Positions 28,758 to 37,100 of a stretch of 64,000 bases of DNA are shown piece by piece. The DNA is from Ignavibacterium sp037440165 (GTDB lineage Bacteria; Bacteroidota; Ignavibacteria; Ignavibacteriales; Ignavibacteriaceae). The DNA lies in NCBI RefSeq assembly GCF_037440165.1, contig NZ_JBBIUQ010000004.1, positions 62,001 through 126,000 on the forward strand. The letters are read 5' to 3'. The notes beneath the pieces are model-generated. The model was not told where the DNA came from, searched no databases, and saw nothing but the letters and a program-made list of their open reading frames with translations. The position numbers and the translations under genes are program-made. Each line of letters opens with the position of its first letter. The stretch's first letter is position 1.

Positions 28758-29980
28758 ATAGATTTCTAAATATAACTTTAATTCTATTTGCAATTTTTCT
28801 TTTTGCACAAGATTCATCAATTGAAAAAAAGAAAAAGGAACTAGAAAAGATTAAGGCTGAGCTTCAGCAGCTTCAATCTGAGCTTGATGCAAAATCCAGA
28901 AAGGAAAAACTCACCTATGAATCCTACAAAAATTTAAACCGGCAAAGTCATCTGATTTCCAGGCTAATATCGTCACTTCAAAAAGATGAAACTGAAAAAG
29001 AATTACAGATTGAAAAAATCCGAAAAGAAATTTCTTTAATTGAAACTGAAATCAATGATATAAAAAACAACTATACCAAATATGTTGTGTCAGTTTATAA
29101 ATACGGAAAAACTTCTAAACTTGAAGCACTGATCGATGCAAAAAACTTTAATCAGGCAATATTACGAGTGAAGTATCTGAGAGAGTTTTCCAACAGAAGA
29201 AAATCTGATATCGAAAGATTACTGGAAAATAAAACAAAACTCGCTGAAGCGAATAAAATCTTGTTAAAAGAACTTGAAGAAAAAAGAATTCTGAAAGAGT
29301 CAAAAGAAAAAGAAATTAGTGAATTGAATAAACGACTGAAAGAAGAAAAAAAAGTTTTGGCTTTGCTTCGTAAAGACAAATCTAACATATCCAAAAAGCT
29401 AAACGATAAAAGAAAATCAGAAGCTCAGATTAAAAATCTGATTGATAAATTAATTGAAGAAGCAGAACGGAAAAAAGAAGTAGCAGTTAAAAAAGAAAAT
29501 AAAGTGAGTGAAAATAAAAATGTTCCGGTGAATGAAAATGATTATGATATTGATCTCTCAACAAAATATTTCGCTTCGTTTTCTGATTTGAAAGGGAATA
29601 TGATTTGGCCTGTTAACCGCGGAAAAATTGTCACTCAATTCGGAGAGCAGCGCAACAGAAAACTAAATACTGTTACTGTTAGTTATGGAACTGATATTTT
29701 AGCAAGAGGTGAATTATCAGTTAAAATTGTTGCTGATGGTGTGGTAAGTGCAGTTGAATGGCTGCCAGGTTATGGGACAGTAATAATTGTTTCGCATAAA
29801 GGCGGATTCAAAACTGTTTATGGACATCTGGCTGAAGTTTATGTCAGCGAAGGTGATAAATTAAAAACTGGTGCTTTGATTGGTAAAGTTGGTGAAACTC
29901 TGGAAGGAAATATTCTGCATTTTCAAATCTGGAATGGAAGACAAAGTGTTAATCCCGAAAACTGGTTAAAGAAATTATAA
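28751..29980 (+). CDS. EnvC-like LytM-domain protein (degenerate M23)
   Basis: 409 residues, GTG start overlapping the DUF4292 gene by 7 bp. After a signal peptide come two long coiled coils (about 20-250, rich in K, E and L), then an M23/LytM domain (about 280-409). The usual H-x-x-x-D zinc motif reads SYGTD and the usual HLH reads ILH, so two zinc ligands are missing; only YGHL keeps its His. Like E. coli EnvC it should therefore be a regulator of an amidase that splits septal peptidoglycan, not an enzyme itself. The partner amidase is not in this window. Confidence 0.8.
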   Translation: MVNRFLNITLILFAIFLFAQDSSIEKKKKELEKIKAELQQLQSELDAKSRKEKLTYESYKNLNRQSHLISRLISSLQKDETEKELQIEKIRKEISLIETEINDIKNNYTKYVVSVYKYGKTSKLEALIDAKNFNQAILRVKYLREFSNRRKSDIERLLENKTKLAEANKILLKELEEKRILKESKEKEISELNKRLKEEKKVLALLRKDKSNISKKLNDKRKSEAQIKNLIDKLIEEAERKKEVAVKKENKVSENKNVPVNENDYDIDLSTKYFASFSDLKGNMIWPVNRGKIVTQFGEQRNRKLNTVTVSYGTDILARGELSVKIVADGVVSAVEWLPGYGTVIIVSHKGGFKTVYGHLAEVYVSEGDKLKTGALIGKVGETLEGNILHFQIWNGRQSVNPENWLKKL

Positions 29981-30007
29981 ATCAAAATATAATTGAAAGG
30001 ATAGATT

Positions 30008-31351
30008 ATGAGATTACTGCAATTACTTTTTTTAACTCTCATTTTATTTGAAAGCCTTAGTGCTCAGATTTACAAAGAGCCAAAACCTGATGAAGGATTT
30101 TTCACAGGTGGAGCTGGAATAACCTGGATTGATGGTCAACCTCATTATAGAGTAAGCTTTCGCCCAGAAGTTTCGTTTTCAAATTTTGGAGTAGGACTTG
30201 ACCTTAATCTTGATTTTGATTCTCAAGGAAAATTAAGAAATGAAAACTTTAATGAGTTTTCTGATTATCTCAGCATCATAAGATATGTACGTTATGGTTT
30301 CAAGAATGATCCGGTTTTCCTAAAACTCGGAGCATTAGATTATTATACTTTAGGCCACGGAACAATTATCAATTACTACAACAACAGCCCAACATTTGAT
30401 GCAAGAAAAATTGGATTAGTTGCTGACATTGATTTTGGCAATTTTGGTTTCGAATCAATCTATGGGAATTTTGCACAAGCTGGTGTGTTTGGTATTCGTG
30501 GATTTCTCAGACCATTAAAATTTACTGAAGCTGGAGAAATTCCTGTTATCGGCAATCTTGAAGTTGGTGCAACTTACGCAACCGACTTTGACAAAAATGC
30601 AACTGTGCTTGCAGGAAGTTATGACACACAAAAAGGGGAGTTCATCAAAACACAAGATAAAGGTGCATTAAATATCTATGGTTTTGATTTAGGATTGCCA
30701 ATTGTAAAAAGTGGATTCACTACTTTGTTAGTCTATTTTGATTATAACAAAATCTCCAACTTCGGAAGTGGTATGGCCAGTGGTGTTAAACTCGACTTAA
30801 ATGGACTTGGTTTGGTTGAACTTTCAGCAAAACTTGAAAGAAGATTCAATCAGGATAAATACATTCCTTCCTACTTTAACTCATTTTATGAGATAGAAAG
30901 ATTCAAGTTGGATACTCTCAACAATACATTCTCCAGTAAAGCTCTTGCACTAAATAATCTTGGAGATGATTTAAATGGTTTCTATGGCGATTTGCTTGTA
31001 AGAGTTTTAGGATTGTTCGATATTTATGGAGCATATCAGAGATTGGACAAAAATCCAAAGAGTGGAATACTGAATTTAAGAACCGATGTTTCTCCTAAAG
31101 ACGGTTCAATTGTTCTTCGTGCCGGATATGATAAAGTTAATATTCAGGATGAAAAAGATTTATTCAAGTTGGATGATCGCTCATATTTATTTACTGAGTT
31201 TGGTTACAAACCTTTGCCTTATATGATTGTCTCGATTGTATATAACTGGACATTCACACCTGAAAGAGATGCAAATGATAAGATAACGGGATACAAACCA
31301 CAGAAAAGAATCGAACCAAGAGTTTACTTCGTTTTTCCTTTTAACTTATAA
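30008..31351 (+). CDS. Outer-membrane beta-barrel protein of unknown function
   Basis: 447 residues. Signal peptide (LLQLLFLTLILFESLSAQ) and then repeated amphipathic strands rich in F, Y and G (GVGLDLNLDFDS, DIDFGNFGFESIYGNF, YMIVSIVYNWTFTPERD), ending YFVFPFNL with a terminal hydrophobic residue as barrels do. No named family recognised. A ribosome site GAAAGGATAG precedes the ATG. It lies 27 bp after the EnvC-like gene and may be co-transcribed. Confidence 0.6.
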   Translation: MRLLQLLFLTLILFESLSAQIYKEPKPDEGFFTGGAGITWIDGQPHYRVSFRPEVSFSNFGVGLDLNLDFDSQGKLRNENFNEFSDYLSIIRYVRYGFKNDPVFLKLGALDYYTLGHGTIINYYNNSPTFDARKIGLVADIDFGNFGFESIYGNFAQAGVFGIRGFLRPLKFTEAGEIPVIGNLEVGATYATDFDKNATVLAGSYDTQKGEFIKTQDKGALNIYGFDLGLPIVKSGFTTLLVYFDYNKISNFGSGMASGVKLDLNGLGLVELSAKLERRFNQDKYIPSYFNSFYEIERFKLDTLNNTFSSKALALNNLGDDLNGFYGDLLVRVLGLFDIYGAYQRLDKNPKSGILNLRTDVSPKDGSIVLRAGYDKVNIQDEKDLFKLDDRSYLFTEFGYKPLPYMIVSIVYNWTFTPERDANDKITGYKPQKRIEPRVYFVFPFNL

Positions 31352-31363
31352 TTTGACTAAAGA

Positions 31364-31520
31364 GGCTGTCTCAAAAGAAATTTTTAGATTTCGAACCTGT
31401 CAATCTGAGCCTGCCTGACGGTAGTCAGGCTTGTCGAAGATTGAAATAGCATTAAAATCTCATACTTCGATATTCGTCAACTGACGAATCAGTGTACATT
31501 ACAAAACTTTTTTGACAGCC
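31364..31520. mobile_element. MITE-like element with terminal inverted repeats
   Basis: 157 bp bounded by GGCTGTCTCAAAAG (31364) and, on the other strand, GGCTGTCAAAAAAG (from 31520), 12 of 14 bases alike. Inside are a long hairpin (TCAATCT...AGATTGA enclosing GCCTGAC-GGTA-GTCAGGC, 31401-31446) and a second dyad ATTCGTCA/TGACGAAT. No reading frame for a transposase and no obvious target duplication. GGCTGTC-type ends recall insertion-sequence ends common in this phylum. The right end forms the last codons and stop of the HAD gene. Confidence 0.6.
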
Positions 31521-32167
31521 TTTTCTCCGCAAATAAAATTTCTCAATTCTTCAACAGTTTCAAAAACAGTTTCTTTATTCAACTTTCTTACTTCATTTGC
31601 TGAGTAACTATCCCATACAACAGATGCTATCTTTACTCCTGCTTCTTTTGCTGCTTTGATATCCGATGGAGCATCGCCAACCATTAAAACTTCTACAGGT
31701 TTAAGTTTAAATGTTTCGATGAACTTTATAATTCCTTCAGGTGAAGGTTTATGGTTATTCACATCATCACCGGTAACAATCATATCGAACAATTCTCTTA
31801 TGCCAAGAAAATTTAAGGTGATAAGTGAAGAGGTTCTTCCTTTACCTGTAAATATTCCGAGGATTACTCCTGATTTTTTCAAATCAAATAATAGTTCTTT
31901 TATTCCATCATACAACTTTGCTATTTCGTGATTGCGATGATAATAATCATAATAATCTTTTCTGACTAACTCATATTTATCGGGAAACATTTGTTTTATG
32001 ATCACATCTTCTGTTGGGCCGAACAGAGCAATAATCTGTTCATTGGAAAATCTTTTCCCTAAATATTTTTCAGCAATGAAATTGAATGAATCAAAAATAA
32101 GTTGATTGGTAAACGTTAAAGTACCATCAATGTCAAATATTACAGCATTAAATTTATTTTTTTTCAT
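31499..32167 (-). CDS. HAD-family phosphatase (phosphoglycolate phosphatase-like)
   Basis: 222 residues. Motif I VIFDIDGTLTF gives the nucleophile Asp, motif II is GIFTGKGRTS, motif III KPSPEGI, and motif IV LMVGDAPSDIKAAKEAG. The cap between motifs I and II is the alpha-helical Gph/beta-PGM type. It hydrolyses a small phosphate ester; phosphoglycolate and pyrophosphate are usual guesses. The last codons (AVKKVL and stop) are encoded by the end of the MITE-like repeat, so the C-terminus has been replaced or extended by an insertion. Confidence 0.85.
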   Translation of the reverse strand: MKKNKFNAVIFDIDGTLTFTNQLIFDSFNFIAEKYLGKRFSNEQIIALFGPTEDVIIKQMFPDKYELVRKDYYDYYHRNHEIAKLYDGIKELLFDLKKSGVILGIFTGKGRTSSLITLNFLGIRELFDMIVTGDDVNNHKPSPEGIIKFIETFKLKPVEVLMVGDAPSDIKAAKEAGVKIASVVWDSYSANEVRKLNKETVFETVEELRNFICGEKAVKKVL

Positions 32168-32209
32168 AAAAGAAATAATTACATAATATTGTAAATCTTA
32201 CCTGTTAAA

Positions 32210-32228
32210 TTATCAACATTGTTGATAA
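32210..32228. promoter_or_regulatory. 19-bp palindrome, possible operator
   Basis: TTATCAACA-T-TGTTGATAA, perfect arms of 9 bp around one base, between the divergent HAD gene and the T9SS gene. No T-tract follows, so it is more like a protein-binding site than a terminator. Confidence 0.4.
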
Positions 32229-32283
32229 ATGTTGGTTGTAATTAATATTTTTTTCATTATATTATTGGAATGCAAACTGAATA

Positions 32284-32299
32284 AATTTTGGCCAAAATT
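32284..32299. promoter_or_regulatory. 16-bp palindrome upstream of T9SS gene
   Basis: AATTTTGGCCAAAATT, a perfect 16-bp palindrome 41 bp before the T9SS gene's ATG. It could be an operator for that gene; no factor can be named. Confidence 0.35.
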
Positions 32300-32340
32300 C
32301 AAAAAGCACGATTTATCACTAACATATCACAGGAGGTTCA

Positions 32341-34152
32341 ATGAAAAAAATAGTTGTATTGTTTATTTTTCTTTTCTCAATTTTCTCAATTGCTCAAACT
32401 GAAAATTTAATTCAGCGCGAAGCAAATCCCAATGATCCAATCATTATTGATAATTCGGATTACGGAATACTGTGGAGGCAATTATTAAGCGCTCGTGAGT
32501 CAGATGATGCGCAAGAATACAATCGAATACTCAATCAAATCCAAACTCAGTTTGCAGACAGATTTGTCGGAACTCCCCTTAGTCAATCAGATCAAATTTT
32601 GATTCCAGTGGATAAAGAACCTATAACAACTGGTAGTCTTCCGGTTGGTACAGAATGGACTGATGAATTAGAAATATTTAGTGGCAACATAGGTGTTTCA
32701 ACCGGAGGGAATCCTTCTGTAAATAGGAGAATGATTAAACTTATTGCCGACACTTTAGGAAACTTGTATGCTGCCTGCATTACCAATTTGTATGATGCAG
32801 ATACCCTTGCATTCTTTAAATCAACAGATAAAGGATTTACATGGACAAACTTCATTAATATTCCTACTGCAAGTGGTTGGCGATATCAAGGATTTGATAT
32901 TGCAATTTCTGATACTGCAAATGGAAAATGGAAAATAGGTATTGCTGTTTCTGTGACACCCAAAGGTGGAAACGGTTACAGTGGAATTTTAATTTATGGC
33001 GATATGGATGAAGACGGTTCTAACTTCTCAATCACTATAATAGAACATTCTTCAGGTGGAAAAGGTTGTGTATCCCCGGCAATAATGACTGATGCTTATC
33101 ATTATACTCCTTCTAATACTTATTGGTATTTAACATATCAAAGAGTAGATACTACTTCTGGAACAACTCAGGAGGTTATAGCTGCATTATCTTCAAACGG
33201 TGGTTCTACATGGCTGCTGGATACAGCCAGAGCTGTATACAATGACTATCAGCTTGATATAGATTACACGCGGAGCGATACTTTTTATGTTTATGTTTTA
33301 TTAACAAACAATCAAACAGCGAGTAATGAAAACTTAAGATTGAGATATATTAATTTGGGTAATTTTGGCACTGCATCGAGCTGGCTTCAATATAATGTGG
33401 CTAATAGTGTTAATCCTGAGTACGAAGGACAAATTGCTGTAAACCGTGCAACAAATCAAATGGCTGTGATTCATACAACCACAGTTGGTTCAAATTATAA
33501 TATTGAATATGCTTATTCTCTCAATGGAAAAGTTCCATTTACACAAAATGTTCTGTTATCTGGTGGAGCCAATAATGAAGAGCGGCCAACTATTCATAGC
33601 CCGGAAAATCAAACAGGAACTTTTAGAGTAGCTTTTGTTTCCGAAGGAGCAAGTGATACCGTCTTCTATAAAGTAACAGATAACATTGCATCTTTCAGTA
33701 CATCTAAAACTCAAGTTTCGAGAGTTGCATATTCATCTGGAGTTATTGCCCCAAGTGTTTGTGGTTTTAGCAATAATCCTTCAGGTGGTTTTAGTGGAGG
33801 AGTTATTTACGCTGGTATTGGACCAACGGGATTGTATTTTAACAGCTCTAATTTAGTGACAGATGTTGAGGATAATTTAATATCTCTGGACAATTATGCT
33901 TTATATCAAAACTATCCGAATCCATTCAATCCTACTACAAAAATTGTCTGGCAGTCACCGGTTAGCGGCTGGCAAACTCTTAAAGTTTATGATATCCTTG
34001 GAAATGAAGTTGCTACCTTGGTTAATGAATATAAAAATGCTGGCAGAAACGAAGTCGAATTTGATGCAAGTAAATTATCAAGCGGATTATATATTTATAC
34101 TTTGAGAAGCGGTAGTTTCATTTCTTCTAAGAAGATGATGCTTATTAAATAG
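32341..34152 (+). CDS. Secreted protein with sialidase-like region and T9SS sorting domain
   Basis: 603 residues with signal peptide (FIFLFSIFSIAQ). Residues about 110-480 resemble BNR/sialidase-type propellers (FFKSTDKGFTWTNFI, ALSSNGGSTWLLDTARAVYN), with Asp-box-like S-x-D-x-G-x-T-W motifs. The last 85 residues are a T9SS type A sorting domain, from NYPNPFNPTTKIVWQ through VYDILGNEVATLV to FISSKKMMLIK. It is exported by T9SS to the surface or medium. A strong ribosome site (CAGGAGG) precedes the ATG. Enzyme activity cannot be claimed; the propeller may be only structural. Confidence 0.75.
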   Translation: MKKIVVLFIFLFSIFSIAQTENLIQREANPNDPIIIDNSDYGILWRQLLSARESDDAQEYNRILNQIQTQFADRFVGTPLSQSDQILIPVDKEPITTGSLPVGTEWTDELEIFSGNIGVSTGGNPSVNRRMIKLIADTLGNLYAACITNLYDADTLAFFKSTDKGFTWTNFINIPTASGWRYQGFDIAISDTANGKWKIGIAVSVTPKGGNGYSGILIYGDMDEDGSNFSITIIEHSSGGKGCVSPAIMTDAYHYTPSNTYWYLTYQRVDTTSGTTQEVIAALSSNGGSTWLLDTARAVYNDYQLDIDYTRSDTFYVYVLLTNNQTASNENLRLRYINLGNFGTASSWLQYNVANSVNPEYEGQIAVNRATNQMAVIHTTTVGSNYNIEYAYSLNGKVPFTQNVLLSGGANNEERPTIHSPENQTGTFRVAFVSEGASDTVFYKVTDNIASFSTSKTQVSRVAYSSGVIAPSVCGFSNNPSGGFSGGVIYAGIGPTGLYFNSSNLVTDVEDNLISLDNYALYQNYPNPFNPTTKIVWQSPVSGWQTLKVYDILGNEVATLVNEYKNAGRNEVEFDASKLSSGLYIYTLRSGSFISSKKMMLIK

Positions 34153-34175
34153 TATCATCGATTCTTTTTTCTTCA

Positions 34176-34202
34176 GGCGGGCAATAATGCTCGCCTTTTT
34201 TA
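34176..34202 (+). terminator. Rho-independent terminator after T9SS gene
   Basis: Stem GGCGGGC/GCTCGCC (one G-T pair), loop AATAAT, then a T run. It covers an ATG at 34187 that would give moxR a false N-terminus. Confidence 0.8.
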
Positions 34203-34219
34203 TTTTAATTTTAATTGAG

Positions 34220-34250
34220 TTGCTTAAACTCTGTAACCTTTATAAGTTTG
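34220..34250 (+). promoter_or_regulatory. Bacteroidota-type promoter for the moxR-bat operon
   Basis: TTG at 34220-34222, 20 bp, then TAAGTTTG at 34243-34250 (TAnnTTTG). Predicted transcription start near 34257, about 40 bp before the TTG start of moxR. Confidence 0.6.
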
Positions 34251-34297
34251 CGCCGTCCAAATTCATTCATATTTCAAAACAATTTGCGAGGTTCAAA

Positions 34298-35281
34298 TTG
34301 GATATTGTATCATTAAACGAAAAAATTAAAAAAGAAAGTGCCTTCGTTGATATTCTTTTTAGTGAAATTGGTAAAGTTATTGTTGGTCAGCGTGCTATGG
34401 TTGAAAGGCTAATAGTCGGTTTACTAAGCAATGGTCATATTCTTTTGGAAGGCGTTCCGGGATTAGCAAAAACTTTAGCAATAAAGACTTTAGCTTCAGC
34501 TATGAAAGCTAAATTTCAGCGAATACAATTCACACCAGATTTACTTCCAGCCGATTTAATTGGAACACAAATTTATAATCAGAGAGATGGAAATTTTTTA
34601 ATTCGTAAAGGTCCAATCTTTTCAAACTTCATTCTTGCTGATGAAATCAATCGTGCGCCGGCAAAAGTTCAGTCAGCATTACTTGAAGCAATGCAGGAAA
34701 GACAAGTAACCATCGGTGAGCAAACATTCAAACTTGAAGAACCATTTTTAGTTCTTGCAACACAAAATCCTATTGAACAGGAAGGTACATATCCTTTACC
34801 TGAAGCTCAGGTTGATCGTTTTATGCTCAAAGTAAAAATTGATTATCCTAATCGTGAAGAAGAACTCAAAATTATGAGACAAAATATCAGCGGAGATGGA
34901 GCAGCTGTTAATCAGGTTATATCGCCTGAAGATATTAGTCGCGCAAGAAATCTGATACACGAAGTTTACTTAGATGAAAAAATCGAAAAGTACATTCTCG
35001 ATATTGTTTTTGCTACAAGAAATCCAAAACAATTCGGTTTAACAAATCTTGTTGACTTAATCAGTTATGGTGCTTCGCCAAGAGCTACAATTAATCTTGC
35101 GCTTGGTGCAAAGGCAATGGCATTCATCAAACGAAGAGGTTATGTTATACCTGAAGATGTTCGTGCAATTTGTTTTGATGTTTTAAGGCACAGAACTGCT
35201 GTAACTTACGAAGCAGAAGCCGAAGAACTCACAAGTGAAAATATTATTCAGGAAATTCTGAACAGAATTGAAGTTCCATAA
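34298..35281 (+). CDS. MoxR-type AAA+ ATPase
   Basis: 327 residues from the TTG at 34298, chosen because GAGG lies 7 bp upstream, a promoter lies at 34220-34250, and MoxR proteins are about 320-330 residues; the longer frame from 34187 would start inside a terminator. Walker A is GVPGLAKT, Walker B ILADEINRAP, then LATQNPIEQEGTYPLPEAQ (sensor 1) and GASPRATINLALGAKA (sensor 2). MoxR ATPases act with von Willebrand factor A proteins in maturation or stress tolerance. It leads the Bat operon. Confidence 0.9.
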   Translation: MDIVSLNEKIKKESAFVDILFSEIGKVIVGQRAMVERLIVGLLSNGHILLEGVPGLAKTLAIKTLASAMKAKFQRIQFTPDLLPADLIGTQIYNQRDGNFLIRKGPIFSNFILADEINRAPAKVQSALLEAMQERQVTIGEQTFKLEEPFLVLATQNPIEQEGTYPLPEAQVDRFMLKVKIDYPNREEELKIMRQNISGDGAAVNQVISPEDISRARNLIHEVYLDEKIEKYILDIVFATRNPKQFGLTNLVDLISYGASPRATINLALGAKAMAFIKRRGYVIPEDVRAICFDVLRHRTAVTYEAEAEELTSENIIQEILNRIEVP

Positions 35282-35283
35282 GA

Positions 35284-36159
35284 ATGATTGATAAAGAATT
35301 ATTAAAACAAGTTCGCGAAATTGAAATTCGGACCAAAGGACTTGTTAATCAAGTCTTTTCAGGTGAATATCATTCCGTCTTCAAAGGAAGAGGAATGGAA
35401 TTTTCCGAAGTTCGTGAATATCAATTCGGAGATGATATCAGAAACATTGATTGGAATGTTACTGCAAGATTTGGTCACCCTTATGTTAAAATCTTTGAAG
35501 AGGAAAGAGAACTAACCGTTATCATGATGATTGACCTTAGCGGTTCACTTGCCTTTGGTTCAAAGGAAAAAACAAAACAAAGGATTGCTGCTGAGGTAAG
35601 TGCAATACTTTCTTTTTCCGCTTTAAAGAATAATGATAAAGTTGGTTTGCTTTTGTTTACAGATAAAATTGAAAAGTTTGTTCCTCCGCGCAAAGGCAGA
35701 AAACATGTTCTTAGAATTGTTCGTGAAGTTTTGTCGTTCAAACCTGAAGGTAACAGAACTAACATTAAAGCTGCACTTGAATATCTGAATAAAGCGATTA
35801 AAAAAAGGTCAATTGTTTTTTTAATTTCAGATTTTATAGATGAAGGATATGAAAAAATTCTTCGGGTAGTAAGCAGAAGACATGATTTAATAGGACTTGT
35901 GCTCGAGGACAGAAGAGAAAAAGAAATTCCTCATGTTGGATTATTAAAAGCTGTTGATCCTGAAACTCATCAGGAAATCTGGCTTGATACCTCGAGCAGG
36001 GTATTCCGACAAAATTTTGTTCTTAAAACCAAAGAACTTTTCGACAGAAGAAAATATGTTTTCCGTTCAAACAAAATTGATTCGGTAAATATTCAAACAG
36101 GAGAAAATTATATAAAGCCATTGGTACAATTCTTCAAACTTCGGGAAAGAAGATGGTAG
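35284..36159 (+). CDS. DUF58 (VWA-like) protein of the Bat operon
   Basis: 291 residues. GRGMEFSEVREYQFGDDIRNIDWNV (about 39-63, in parts) is the DUF58 signature, followed by a VWA-like domain with a DxSGS metal site (MMIDLSGSL, about residues 81-89). No membrane helix, so soluble. It begins 2 bp after moxR. In MoxR systems DUF58 proteins are presumed partners of the ATPase; the exact function is not established. Confidence 0.88.
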   Translation: MIDKELLKQVREIEIRTKGLVNQVFSGEYHSVFKGRGMEFSEVREYQFGDDIRNIDWNVTARFGHPYVKIFEEERELTVIMMIDLSGSLAFGSKEKTKQRIAAEVSAILSFSALKNNDKVGLLLFTDKIEKFVPPRKGRKHVLRIVREVLSFKPEGNRTNIKAALEYLNKAIKKRSIVFLISDFIDEGYEKILRVVSRRHDLIGLVLEDRREKEIPHVGLLKAVDPETHQEIWLDTSSRVFRQNFVLKTKELFDRRKYVFRSNKIDSVNIQTGENYIKPLVQFFKLRERRW

Positions 36160-37100
36160 CAACTCTGTTAAGATTATTTCTGATTTTATTGTTTACTTCA
36201 TCAGTATTTGCCCAGCAAATTTCCGTTAAAGCAATTACTGATTCTTCTGATTATCTGATTGGTGATCACATCAATTATACATTAACAATTTCTCATTCAG
36301 ATGAAGTTGGAATTGTTGCTCCATTTTTCAGAGATAGTCTTGCTAGATTCGAAATCATTAAAGAATTTCCTGTTGAAAAGGCAAAAGCTGATGGTAAAAA
36401 TCTACTTAGATACAAATATATTTTAAGTTATTTCGATTCTTCTGAAGTTACAATTCCACCGATTAAAATTTTTTATCGTACAAAAAATGACACTGCACTG
36501 CAATCAGTTCAATCTGATTCTATTCAATTAAAAATTCACAAAGTCAGCGTTAAAGTAGAAGAAGATATTAAAGATATTAAACCTCCTATCAGAATTCCGT
36601 TTGACTTGCTTTCTCTTTTAATTTGGATATTGGTTGCTATTGCAATTTTTGTAAGTGCATATCTCATTTATAAAAAATATTTCAGAAAGAAACCTGCTGA
36701 AGAAGTTATAAAACCAGAAATAATTTTACCTCCACACGAAGAAGCTTTAATGAAACTTGACCAACTTGAACGAGAGCAGCTCTGGCAAAAAGGATTTGTA
36801 AAGGACTATCATTCTAGAATTACAGAAATCATCAGAGTGTATTTTGAAAAAAGATTTAATTTACCTGCTCTTGAGTTAACAACTTCTGAACAGTTGGAAT
36901 ATCTCAAATTAATTCCTGAAGCGAAAGAAATACTCAATATTACAGAATCGTTTTTATCTAATGCTGATTTGGTTAAGTTCGCCAAGTTTGTTCCGATGGA
37001 TGGAGTGAATGCTGAAATGATGAAACAGGCAATTGAAATTGTTAATCGAACAGCTCAAAAGTTAAAAACAGAACAGGGAGTTGAGCAAAATGTTCAATAA
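36153..37100 (+). CDS. Bat-operon membrane protein (BatD-like, DUF4381-like)
   Basis: 315 residues. Signal peptide (LLRLFLILLFTSSVFAQ), an extracytoplasmic beta domain of about 130 residues, one membrane helix (LLIWILVAIAIFVSAYLIYK, about 155-174), then a cytoplasmic tail with EALMKLDQLEREQLWQKG and FEKRFNLPALELTTSEQLEY, found in proteins that sit at this place in MoxR operons. It overlaps DUF58 by 7 bp. Probably part of the envelope-bound Bat complex. Confidence 0.72.
   Translation: MVATLLRLFLILLFTSSVFAQQISVKAITDSSDYLIGDHINYTLTISHSDEVGIVAPFFRDSLARFEIIKEFPVEKAKADGKNLLRYKYILSYFDSSEVTIPPIKIFYRTKNDTALQSVQSDSIQLKIHKVSVKVEEDIKDIKPPIRIPFDLLSLLIWILVAIAIFVSAYLIYKKYFRKKPAEEVIKPEIILPPHEEALMKLDQLEREQLWQKGFVKDYHSRITEIIRVYFEKRFNLPALELTTSEQLEYLKLIPEAKEILNITESFLSNADLVKFAKFVPMDGVNAEMMKQAIEIVNRTAQKLKTEQGVEQNVQ

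Noticed and set aside
32210..32228. Inverted DnaA-box-like sequence suggesting an origin
   Set aside because: TTATCAACA differs from TTATCCACA at one site, only two copies occur, and no dnaA, dnaN or gyrB is near.
34187..34297. N-terminal extension of MoxR with a hydrophobic helix
   Set aside because: It starts inside a terminator and upstream of the promoter; the family has no such segment.
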